This document shows positions 1 through 5,067 of a stretch of DNA of 6,528 nucleotides, piece by piece. Under the pieces are notes generated by a model. It had not been told where the DNA came from. It worked only from the letters and a program-made list of their open reading frames with translations, and did no database searches. The DNA is taken from NCBI GenBank assembly GCA_012510325.1, contig JAAZIG010000269.1, positions 1 through 6,528 of the forward strand. Reading direction: 5' to 3'. Origin of the DNA: Bacillota bacterium (lineage in GTDB: Bacteria > Bacillota > Dethiobacteria > DTU022). The position numbers and the translations under genes were made by a program. The stretch's first letter is position 1. Each line of letters opens with the position of its first letter.

Positions 1-826
1 CCGCCTTCTCGGTAAGCGCTCCAAAGACGGCGGCGAAGCGGAGCTGCTCCTGCTGCACCGCCTCGCCGGGGAGGAGTGGCTGGCCCTGGTCCGCCCGGGG
101 CGCAAGCTCAAACCCGGCGCCGCGGTGCTCTTTGAGCGGGGTCTGCAGGCGCAGATTGTGGAGTACGCCGGGCGGGGACAGCGGCTGGTTCGCTTCAGCG
201 GACCGGAGCCGCTGGAGAAGATGCTGCCCCGCCTCGGGCGGGTGCCGCTGCCCCCCTACATCAAGCAGGAGCTGAAAGACCCGGCTCAGTACCAGACCAT
301 CTATGCCGCCGAGAACGGCTCTTCAGCCGCTCCCACGGCGGGATTCCACTTTACCCCGGAGATCTTCGAACAGCTGCGCCGCAAAAAGGTGGGCTGGACC
401 TTTGCCACCCTCCATATCGGCCCGGGCACCTTTCAGCCGGTCCGCGAAGAAGATATCCGCAGCCACCAGATGCACCGCGAATATTATCGCCTGGGTGCCG
501 CCGCCGCTGCCCGGATCAATGAAACCCGCCGGCGGGGCGGGCGCATCTGTGCCGTGGGAACAACGGTCTGCCGCGTTCTGGAGGCGGCCGCCGACGAGCG
601 CGGTTTCCTGAAGGAGCAGGAGGGCTGGACCGCTCTCTTCATCCACCCCGGCTACCGCTTCAAGGCTGTCGACCTTCTGCTGACCAACTTCCACCTGCCC
701 CGCTCCACCCTGCTGATGCTGGTCTGCGCCTTTGCCGGAAGGGAGCCGGTGCTGGAGGCCTACCGCCTGGCCGTCCAGGAAAAATACCGCTTCTACAGCT
801 TCGGCGACAGCATGCTCCTCCTGTGA
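1..826 (+). CDS. queA: QueA, S-adenosylmethionine:tRNA ribosyltransferase-isomerase (5'-truncated by the window edge)
   Basis: QueA moves and rearranges the ribosyl group of S-adenosylmethionine onto preQ1 already in tRNA, giving epoxyqueuosine at position 34; it is cytoplasmic. The first complete codon is at position 2, and 274 residues are visible to the TGA at 824-826. The frame opens at RLLGKR, which in E. coli QueA follows the NNTRVIPA segment, so by alignment from memory about 65-70 N-terminal residues lie off the window and the whole protein would have the usual length of about 340. Family motifs appear in the correct order: PLPPYI, YQTIYA, AAPTAGFHF (usually AAPTAGLHF), LHIGPGTFQPV, AVGTTVCRVLE, FIHPGYRF, TNFHLPRSTLLMLV and the C-terminal EKYRFYSFGD. 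The reading frame is intact. It is followed 113 bases later by tgt, the enzyme acting one step earlier, as in the B. subtilis queA-tgt-yajC-yrzE order. Identification is essentially certain; the start and promoter cannot be seen. Confidence 0.97.
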   Translation, partial: RLLGKRSKDGGEAELLLLHRLAGEEWLALVRPGRKLKPGAAVLFERGLQAQIVEYAGRGQRLVRFSGPEPLEKMLPRLGRVPLPPYIKQELKDPAQYQTIYAAENGSSAAPTAGFHFTPEIFEQLRRKKVGWTFATLHIGPGTFQPVREEDIRSHQMHREYYRLGAAAAARINETRRRGGRICAVGTTVCRVLEAAADERGFLKEQEGWTALFIHPGYRFKAVDLLLTNFHLPRSTLLMLVCAFAGREPVLEAYRLAVQEKYRFYSFGDSMLLL

Positions 827-854
827 GGCCCGGGCGGTCGCCGGCGCATTTTCA

Positions 855-872
855 GCACCCTCCAGAGGGTGC
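855..872 (+). other. Stem-loop in the queA-tgt gap
   Basis: GCACCCT at 855-861 and AGGGTGC at 866-872 form a perfect 7-bp stem around a CCAG loop. A second complementarity, TTTTC at 849-853 with GAAAA at 875-879, could extend it past a small bulge. The T-rich arm precedes the stem and the A-rich arm follows it on both strands, which is the wrong order for an intrinsic terminator. It may be a processing or stability hairpin, or one that separates queA and tgt expression; its function is unknown. Confidence 0.5.
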
Positions 873-928
873 CGGAAAAGGAATAAAGCATAATTGACAG
901 CAAGAAATGGTTAAGATAAGCTATAGCG

Positions 929-938
929 GGGTGGAAGG
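929..938 (+). promoter_or_regulatory. Ribosome binding site deciding the tgt start
   Basis: GGGGTGGAAG lies just before the ATG at 940, with GGGGTG (929-934) resembling the GGAGGTG core and 5 bases to the start. The earlier in-frame ATG at 907 has only a weak GCAAGAA upstream and would add 11 residues not expected in this family. This favours the start at 940. Confidence 0.65.
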
Positions 939-939
939 G

Positions 940-2079
940 ATGGCCATAAATTTTGAGCTGATCAAGCGCTGTTCCCGGACCGGCGCGCGGTGGGGCAGGC
1001 TGCTCACCGGCCACGGCGCTGTGGAGACCCCCGCCTTCATGCCGGTGGGGACGCAGGGAACGGTCAAGGGGATCACAACCGGGGAGCTGTCCGCCCTCGA
1101 GACAAAGATGATCCTGGCCAACAGCTACCATCTCTATCTGCGTCCCGGAGTCGAGGTCATCGCCCGCGCCGGGGGGCTGCACCGGATGATGAATTGGTCC
1201 GGCGGCATCCTCACCGACAGCGGCGGTTTTCAGATATTCAGCCTTGGCGGCCTGCGGAAAGTTGAAGAAGACGGGGTTATTTTTACCTCGCATATCGACG
1301 GCTCGACGCATCACCTTACCCCCGAGCGGGTCATCCGGATAGAGAACCTGCTCGGCTCGGATATCGCCATGGTTCTGGATCATTTTTTGCCCCACGAGGC
1401 CCCGCACGACGAGGTCAGACGGGCGGTGGAGCGCACCGAACGCTGGGCCCAGCGTTCTCTGGCGAGCCACCTGCGCCGGGATCAGGCGCTGTTCGGGATC
1501 GTTCAGGGAGGTGTTTACCAGGATTTGAGAAGACTTTCCGCCGAGGGGCTGGTCGCCCTTGACTTTCCGGGCTACGCCATCGGCGGGTTGAGCGTGGGGG
1601 AACCCAAAGAGCTGATGTATGAACTCCTCGACGGCACCGTTCCGCTGCTGCCGGCGGAGAAACCGCGCTATCTGATGGGCGTGGGCTCGCCGGATGCGCT
1701 TCTGGAGGGAAGCCGTCTCGGGATCGACCTGTTCGATTGTGTTTTGCCGACCCGGATAGCGCGCAACGGCAGGGTGATGACCAGCCGGGGCTACCTGACG
1801 GTGCGCAATGCCGCCTACGCCGCCGATATGGCACCGCTGGACGAGGAGTGCGGCTGTCCGGTCTGCCGGCAGTACACGCGGGCCTACATCCGCCACCTGT
1901 TCAACGCCGGGGAGATCCTCGGGATGCGCTTGACTACATATCACAACCTTTATTACCTTGCCGCCCTGATGCGGGAGATACGCGAAGCGATTCGTGAAGA
2001 TAGGTTTGAGCGGTACTACCAACTGAAGAAACCAAAACTAACACATTATTACGGAGGTGCAGAGAAATGCAGGAGCTAA
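940..2079 (+). CDS. tgt: Tgt, tRNA-guanine(34) transglycosylase
   Basis: Tgt exchanges guanine-34 in GUN-anticodon tRNAs (Asp, Asn, His, Tyr) for preQ1, ahead of QueA. The protein is 379 residues, normal for bacterial Tgt. Numbering from the ATG at 940 matches the Zymomonas enzyme with constant offsets. Asp93 in TDSGGFQ is the general acid/base (Z. mobilis Asp102) and Asp266 in FDCVLPTR is the nucleophile (Asp280). Gln189, Gly216 and Val219 match Gln203, Gly230 and Val233. The zinc site is complete: Cys304, Cys306, Cys309 and His335 (CxCxxC...H). One pocket residue is odd: the usual DEC(T/P)PYP reads D147-H148-F149, so Cys158 becomes Phe while Asp156 is kept. The start at 940 is chosen over 907 because of the ribosome binding site and the family-like N-terminus. 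The stop overlaps the yajC start by 13 bases, which suggests translational coupling. Identity is certain; an altered base preference is only inferred. Confidence 0.97.
   Translation: MAINFELIKRCSRTGARWGRLLTGHGAVETPAFMPVGTQGTVKGITTGELSALETKMILANSYHLYLRPGVEVIARAGGLHRMMNWSGGILTDSGGFQIFSLGGLRKVEEDGVIFTSHIDGSTHHLTPERVIRIENLLGSDIAMVLDHFLPHEAPHDEVRRAVERTERWAQRSLASHLRRDQALFGIVQGGVYQDLRRLSAEGLVALDFPGYAIGGLSVGEPKELMYELLDGTVPLLPAEKPRYLMGVGSPDALLEGSRLGIDLFDCVLPTRIARNGRVMTSRGYLTVRNAAYAADMAPLDEECGCPVCRQYTRAYIRHLFNAGEILGMRLTTYHNLYYLAALMREIREAIREDRFERYYQLKKPKLTHYYGGAEKCRS
2053..2059 (+). promoter_or_regulatory. Shine-Dalgarno of yajC inside the end of tgt
   Basis: GGAGGTG is a perfect match to the anti-Shine-Dalgarno core and lies 7 bases before the ATG at 2067, within the last tgt codons. 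This supports the yajC start and the 13-base overlap. Confidence 0.85.
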
Positions 2080-2360
2080 TTGCAAAGTTGGGCCCGTACA
2101 CGGGCATATTGTGGATGGTCGTGATCTTCGCCATATTTTATTTTATCCTGATCCGTCCGCAGCAGCAGCAGCAGAAAAAAAGGCGCGAAATGCTCTCGGA
2201 ACTGCAAAAAGGAGACCGCGTTGTCTCCATCGGCGGGATCCACGGGGTCATCAGGGAGCTGCGGGATGAAACGGTGACCTTGCGCGTGGCCGACAATGTT
2301 AATATCAAGTTCAACCGCGGGGGGATTGAGCGGGTCCTCGACGAAGGCGAAGAGGGGTAA
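2067..2360 (+). CDS. yajC: YajC, Sec translocon accessory membrane protein
   Basis: YajC is a small inner-membrane partner of SecDF and the SecYEG protein export channel; it is not essential in the bacteria studied. The 97-residue product has the family layout. A short N-terminus is followed by one membrane helix (about residues 12-29), then the positive RPQQQQQKKRR stretch (30-40) that ends the helix on the cytoplasmic side. After it comes a compact soluble domain with LQKGDRVVSIGGIHGVI (about 46-62), the typical KGD-V-T-GGI-G pattern, ending in an acidic tail. The start ATG has a perfect Shine-Dalgarno and overlaps tgt. Two stop codons (TAA TAA) end it. SecD and SecF, which follow yajC in many bacteria, are not next; a TIGR04086-type membrane protein is, as in the B. 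subtilis yrbF-yrzE arrangement. Identity is secure. Confidence 0.96.
   Translation: MQELIAKLGPYTGILWMVVIFAIFYFILIRPQQQQQKKRREMLSELQKGDRVVSIGGIHGVIRELRDETVTLRVADNVNIKFNRGGIERVLDEGEEG
2160..2174 (+). repeat. (CAG)5 triplet run followed by A7 in yajC
   Basis: Five in-frame CAG codons encode QQQQQ right after the YajC membrane helix, followed directly by seven A residues (2175-2181). YajC proteins normally have an RPQ-rich, basic segment here, so the protein feature is ordinary, but the DNA is a plausible slippage site. No frameshift is seen. Confidence 0.8.
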
Positions 2361-2405
2361 TAATTACGCCTGCCGGCTCATATGCTCTTTTCAGGGGGCG
2401 AATTG

Positions 2406-2813
2406 ATGAAACACCGGCCGGCGAACAACAATCAGCTTCTTCAACAGCTGCGCCAGAGCGCCTGGCTGAACCTGGGCCGGGGCATCCTGCTGGCCCTGCT
2501 CTTTTCAGCGGTGATGCTGCTGCTGATTGCCCTGCTTCTCTATCTGACGGCGCTGCCGGAGAAGACGGCTCCATATCTTGTTTATGCCGTCGGCACGATC
2601 GCGATCCTGTGGGGCTCGTCCTACGCCGCGCGCAAGATCGGAATGCGCGGCTGGCTGAACGGCGGAGCCGTCGGCGCGATCTATGTTCTGCTCATGCTCG
2701 CTGCAGGGCTGATTGTCGCCGATGATCTGACTGTCGGCTGGAGCCTGGTGGTGAAGATATTTTTAGGATTTATCTTCGGCGCCGCCGGGGGAATGTGGGG
2801 GATCAACTATTAG
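2406..2813 (+). CDS. TIGR04086/YrzE-family integral membrane protein
   Basis: The biochemical role of this family is unknown. The 135-residue product has four hydrophobic segments at about residues 26-50, 56-75, 84-104 and 113-133. It has a short polar N-terminus rich in Asn and Gln (1-25) and almost no C-terminal tail. The loop between helices 2 and 3 contains the family-like AARKIGMRGWLNGG (74-87), where small basic and Gly residues follow the second helix, and helix 4 is Gly-rich (GFIFGAAGGMWG). I chose the ATG at 2406 because GGGGGCG (2394-2400) lies 5 bases upstream; an in-frame ATG at 2382 would add eight residues and lacks a clear ribosome binding site. It starts 45 bases after yajC, and the terminator at 2851 closes the operon, so it is probably cotranscribed with tgt and yajC. 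The family call rests on pattern and position, recalled from the tgt-yajC-yrzE order in Bacillota. Confidence 0.85.
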   Translation: MKHRPANNNQLLQQLRQSAWLNLGRGILLALLFSAVMLLLIALLLYLTALPEKTAPYLVYAVGTIAILWGSSYAARKIGMRGWLNGGAVGAIYVLLMLAAGLIVADDLTVGWSLVVKIFLGFIFGAAGGMWGINY

Positions 2814-2850
2814 CCGTCTTTAAACGGCGGCCGGAACAAACTGAACGGAT

Positions 2851-2897
2851 AAACGCCCTTTTCTGGAGCGGTGCTGCAGAAAGGGCGTTTCTATTTT
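2851..2897 (+). terminator. Intrinsic terminator ending the queA-tgt-yajC operon
   Basis: AAACGCCCTTTTCTG (2851-2865) pairs with CAGAAAGGGCGTTT (2877-2890), leaving one bulged T, around an 11-base loop, and is followed by CTATTTT (2891-2897). The strong stem just before a T-rich stretch, 37 bases after the membrane protein's stop, is what a Rho-independent terminator looks like. The A-rich left flank means it might also work weakly on the other strand, but no gene there needs it. Confidence 0.82.
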
Positions 2898-2929
2898 GTC
2901 GGCCAAGCGGCTGGAGGAAAGCGGTTTCA

Positions 2930-2938
2930 TGATATAAT
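2930..2938 (+). promoter_or_regulatory. Extended -10 promoter for the rarA operon
   Basis: TGATATAAT is a perfect extended -10 (TGn plus TATAAT) for the housekeeping sigma factor. It lies just after the terminator and 68 bases before the rarA start. No good -35 box is found 16-18 bases upstream (CTGGAG at 2911 is poor), which extended -10 promoters can tolerate. Transcription would start near 2945, giving a leader of about 60 bases. Confidence 0.65.
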
Positions 2939-2956
2939 TGAAGAAGATCTGGAAAA

Positions 2957-2980
2957 GGCAGGCACCAAAGGTGTCTTGCC
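2957..2980 (+). other. Hairpin in the rarA leader
   Basis: GGCAGGCACC (2957-2966) and GGTGTCTTGCC (2970-2980) form a 10-bp stem with one G-U pair and one bulged T, closed by an AAA loop. No T-tract follows, so it is not a terminator. It lies inside the predicted transcript, upstream of the rarA ribosome binding site (2998-3003). It could stabilise the transcript or bind a regulator; neither is shown. Confidence 0.45.
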
Positions 2981-3006
2981 GGTAAAGTCTGTTAGCGAAG
3001 GAGCTG

Positions 3007-4431
3007 TTGACGATCGATCTGATTACCATGGGCTGGGAAAAGAAGATGCGTGAAGAAGGCCCGCTGGCCCTGCGGATGCGCCCGCGCGATTTGAGCGAAT
3101 TTGCCGGTCAGGAGAGTATTCTCGGCGAGAACAGGCCGCTGCGCCGTCTCGTCGCTGCGGACAAGGTTCCCTCGATGATCTTCTGCGGCCCCCCCGGCAC
3201 CGGTAAAACCACGCTTGCCCTGATCATCGCCTCCACCACTCGGGCTGCCTTTGTTCAGCTCAACGCCGTCACCGCCGGGGTGAAGGATATCCGCGAGGTG
3301 GTCGGCGCCGCCCGCGACCGCTGGTCGCTCGAGAGCAGGCGGACGATCCTCTTTATCGACGAGATCCACCGCTTCAACAAGGCGCAGCAGGACACCCTGC
3401 TGGAAGCGGTGGAGCAGGGAACGGTCATCTTTATCGGAGCGACCACGGAAAATCCTTTCTTCTATCTGAACGGGCCCCTCCTTTCGCGCACCCGTCTTTT
3501 TATTTTTGAACCGTTGCCCTCGGACGAAATCTTGAAACTGCTGCGAAGGGGCCTGGCCGACGAAGAGAGAGGGCTGGGTCGGCTGGAGCTGACGGTGGAC
3601 CCGGAGGCGCTGCAATATCTGGCCGAGCAGGCCAACGGCGACGTCAGGGCCGCCCTCAACGCCCTCGAACTCTCCGCCGATATCGCCGAACGAAACGGCG
3701 GCCATAGCGCCATCACCGTGGAGACGGCCGCGGAGGCGCTCCAGTCGCCCGGTTACACCTACGACCGGGCCGGGGACGAGCATTACGATATCGTTTCAGC
3801 GCTGATCAAGTCGATCCGCGGTTCGGATCCCGATGCCGCGCTTTACTGGATCGCCCGCATGATCAAGGGCGGTGAAGATCCCCTGTTTATCGCCCGGCGC
3901 CTGGTGATCAGCGCAGCCGAAGATATCGGCAACGCCGATCCGCAGGCGCTGCAGATGGCGGTGGCCGCCTCCCAGGCGGTGCAGCTCGTCGGCCTTCCCG
4001 AAGGGCGCATTCCCCTCGCCCAGGCGGCGGTATATCTGGCCGCCGCCCCCAAAAGCAATGCCTCGTACAAAGCCATCGAAGCGGCTCTGGAGGCCGTTGA
4101 GGAGAGCGAAAGCTATCGCGTTCCCCGGCACCTGCGGGGGACGGGCTACCGCGGCGCCGCCCGCCTGGGCCACGGCAAAGGCTACCGCTACCCCCATGAT
4201 CATCCCGGACATTTTGTGGAGCAGTGCTATCTCCCCCGGGAGCTGGTGGGGAAAACATTCTACCACCCCGGAGAAGAAGGCTTCGAGAAACAGATCAAGG
4301 AGCGGCTGCACCGGCTCCATCAGGGTGCCAAGAGCGCCGCCGCACAAGCGTCTGCGCCGGAAGAAGAGGGGCTTCCGGAAAGAGGCCCGGCACAAACCGG
4401 GGGGACGGCGCCGCCCAAGGAAGAAGGTTAG
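3007..4431 (+). CDS. rarA: RarA/MgsA (WHIP-family) AAA+ ATPase, replication-associated recombination protein A
   Basis: RarA is a cytoplasmic, clamp-loader-like tetrameric ATPase that acts at stalled or gapped replication forks with SSB. Of 474 residues, the AAA+ core shows Walker A GPPGTGKT (61-68), Walker B ILFIDEIHRF with Asp118-Glu119, sensor 1 GATTEN (144-149), an arginine-finger candidate in LLSRTR (Arg161) and sensor 2 GDVRAALN with Arg214. The RarA-specific C-terminal part follows: ISAAEDIGNADP, LAAAPKSNASYKA, VPRHLRG and the YRYPHDHPG segment. The start is TTG at 3007, chosen because AAGGAG (2998-3003) precedes it and MTIDLITMGWEKKMREEGPLA resembles the N-termini of other Bacillota RarA. 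The spacing of 3 bases is short, and ATG at 3028 or 3046 is possible. The final ~35 residues (440-474) form a low-complexity Ala/Pro/Glu/Gly tail beyond the usual family end. It is the first gene of a rarA-yigZ-mnmA operon. Identity is secure. Confidence 0.96.
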   Translation: MTIDLITMGWEKKMREEGPLALRMRPRDLSEFAGQESILGENRPLRRLVAADKVPSMIFCGPPGTGKTTLALIIASTTRAAFVQLNAVTAGVKDIREVVGAARDRWSLESRRTILFIDEIHRFNKAQQDTLLEAVEQGTVIFIGATTENPFFYLNGPLLSRTRLFIFEPLPSDEILKLLRRGLADEERGLGRLELTVDPEALQYLAEQANGDVRAALNALELSADIAERNGGHSAITVETAAEALQSPGYTYDRAGDEHYDIVSALIKSIRGSDPDAALYWIARMIKGGEDPLFIARRLVISAAEDIGNADPQALQMAVAASQAVQLVGLPEGRIPLAQAAVYLAAAPKSNASYKAIEAALEAVEESESYRVPRHLRGTGYRGAARLGHGKGYRYPHDHPGHFVEQCYLPRELVGKTFYHPGEEGFEKQIKERLHRLHQGAKSAAAQASAPEEEGLPERGPAQTGGTAPPKEEG

Positions 4432-4437
4432 ACTGCG

Positions 4438-5067
4438 GTGAGCAAATATCGTTACCGGACGCTTCGCCGGGAGGTCCGCGCACGCTTTACGGTCAAGGGC
4501 TCCCGCTTCATCGGCACCGCCGCCCCGGCTGCCGGTGAAAAGGCGGCGCAGAGCTTTATCGAGCGGATTCGCGAGGAATTTCCCGACGCCACTCATCATG
4601 CCCACGCCTACCGGGTTATGGAGGAAGGCGCCCTGGTGGAGCGCTCCTTCGATGCCCGGGAGCCGGCCGGCACCGCCGGCCTGCCGATGCTGCAGCTGCT
4701 GCAGGGCCGGAATTTGTCCGGCCTGGCGGTGGTGGGGACCCGCTATTTTGGCGGGGTGAAGCTCGGTATCGGGGGGCTGACCCGGGCCTACCGCCAGTGC
4801 GCCCGCGACTGTATCGACGGGGGCGAAGTGGTGGTCCGGGAGAGGCTGCGCTACGTGCGCCTCCTCGTTTCGTACGAAGAGATCGGGGCGCTGCTCCGTC
4901 TGCTGGAATCGCTGCAGGGGGAGATCATCAGCACCGAGTACGGCGCTGCGGTTACGGTGATCGCCGCCCTGCCCCACCGGGCGGCCGAGACGGCCAGGAA
5001 GCGCTTTGACGAAATTTCCCGGGGGAGCGGCCGGTGGGAGCCGCTGCAGAAGCCTCCGGGCTCCTGA
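4438..5067 (+). CDS. YigZ/YvyE (IMPACT, UPF0029) family protein
   Basis: The molecular function of this family is not settled. It shares its N-terminal domain with eukaryotic IMPACT, a regulator of the GCN2 kinase pathway, and the C-terminal domain has an EF-G-like ferredoxin fold, so a nucleic-acid or ribosome-linked role is often suggested. The 209-residue product shows both parts. The N-terminal domain (about 10-125) has KGSRFIG near residues 20-26, ATHHAHAYR, EPAGTAGLPML (75-85) and RYFGGVKLGIGGLTRAY (102-118). The C-terminal DUF1949-like domain starts near residue 137. The common SDDGEP signature reads SFDAREP here. The start is GTG at 4438, six bases after the rarA stop, with the purine run AAGGAAGAAGG (about 4418-4427) upstream. 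Its end overlaps the longer mnmA reading by 34 bases. A position between rarA and mnmA is not the usual one I know for this gene. Family assignment is firm; the role is unknown. Confidence 0.93.
   Translation: MSKYRYRTLRREVRARFTVKGSRFIGTAAPAAGEKAAQSFIERIREEFPDATHHAHAYRVMEEGALVERSFDAREPAGTAGLPMLQLLQGRNLSGLAVVGTRYFGGVKLGIGGLTRAYRQCARDCIDGGEVVVRERLRYVRLLVSYEEIGALLRLLESLQGEIISTEYGAAVTVIAALPHRAAETARKRFDEISRGSGRWEPLQKPPGS
5021..5027 (+). promoter_or_regulatory. Possible ribosome binding site for the GTG start of mnmA
   Basis: GGGGGAG lies 6 bases before the GTG at 5034, inside the end of yigZ. A competing, stronger-looking GGGGGGTG (5079-5086) lies 7 bases before an in-frame ATT at 5094. The two sites imply different MnmA N-termini. 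Confidence 0.4.

Noticed and set aside
855..879. Intrinsic terminator after queA
   Set aside because: The stem is good but it is followed by A-rich, not T-rich, sequence on the + strand, and the same holds on the - strand.
907..939. Longer tgt start at ATG 907
   Set aside because: It has only a weak ribosome binding site, adds 11 residues before the usual family N-terminus, and ATG 940 has a better site.
793..2022. 409-codon open frame on the - strand opposite tgt (also 2992-3783, 3796-4977 and 4851-6227 opposite rarA, yigZ and mnmA)
   Set aside because: These are opposite well-identified genes in GC-rich DNA, where antisense stops are rare. Their translations are rich in Arg, Gly, Pro, His and Gln, show no family motifs, and lack convincing ribosome binding sites.
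2814..3006. Missed small gene such as scfA (six-Cys peptide) after the membrane protein
   Set aside because: No frame here has clustered cysteines; the interval is explained by a terminator, a promoter and a leader.
2871..3053. 60-codon + strand frame between the two operons
   Set aside because: It would begin inside the terminator loop, contains the promoter and leader hairpin, runs into rarA, and has no recognisable motif or good ribosome binding site.
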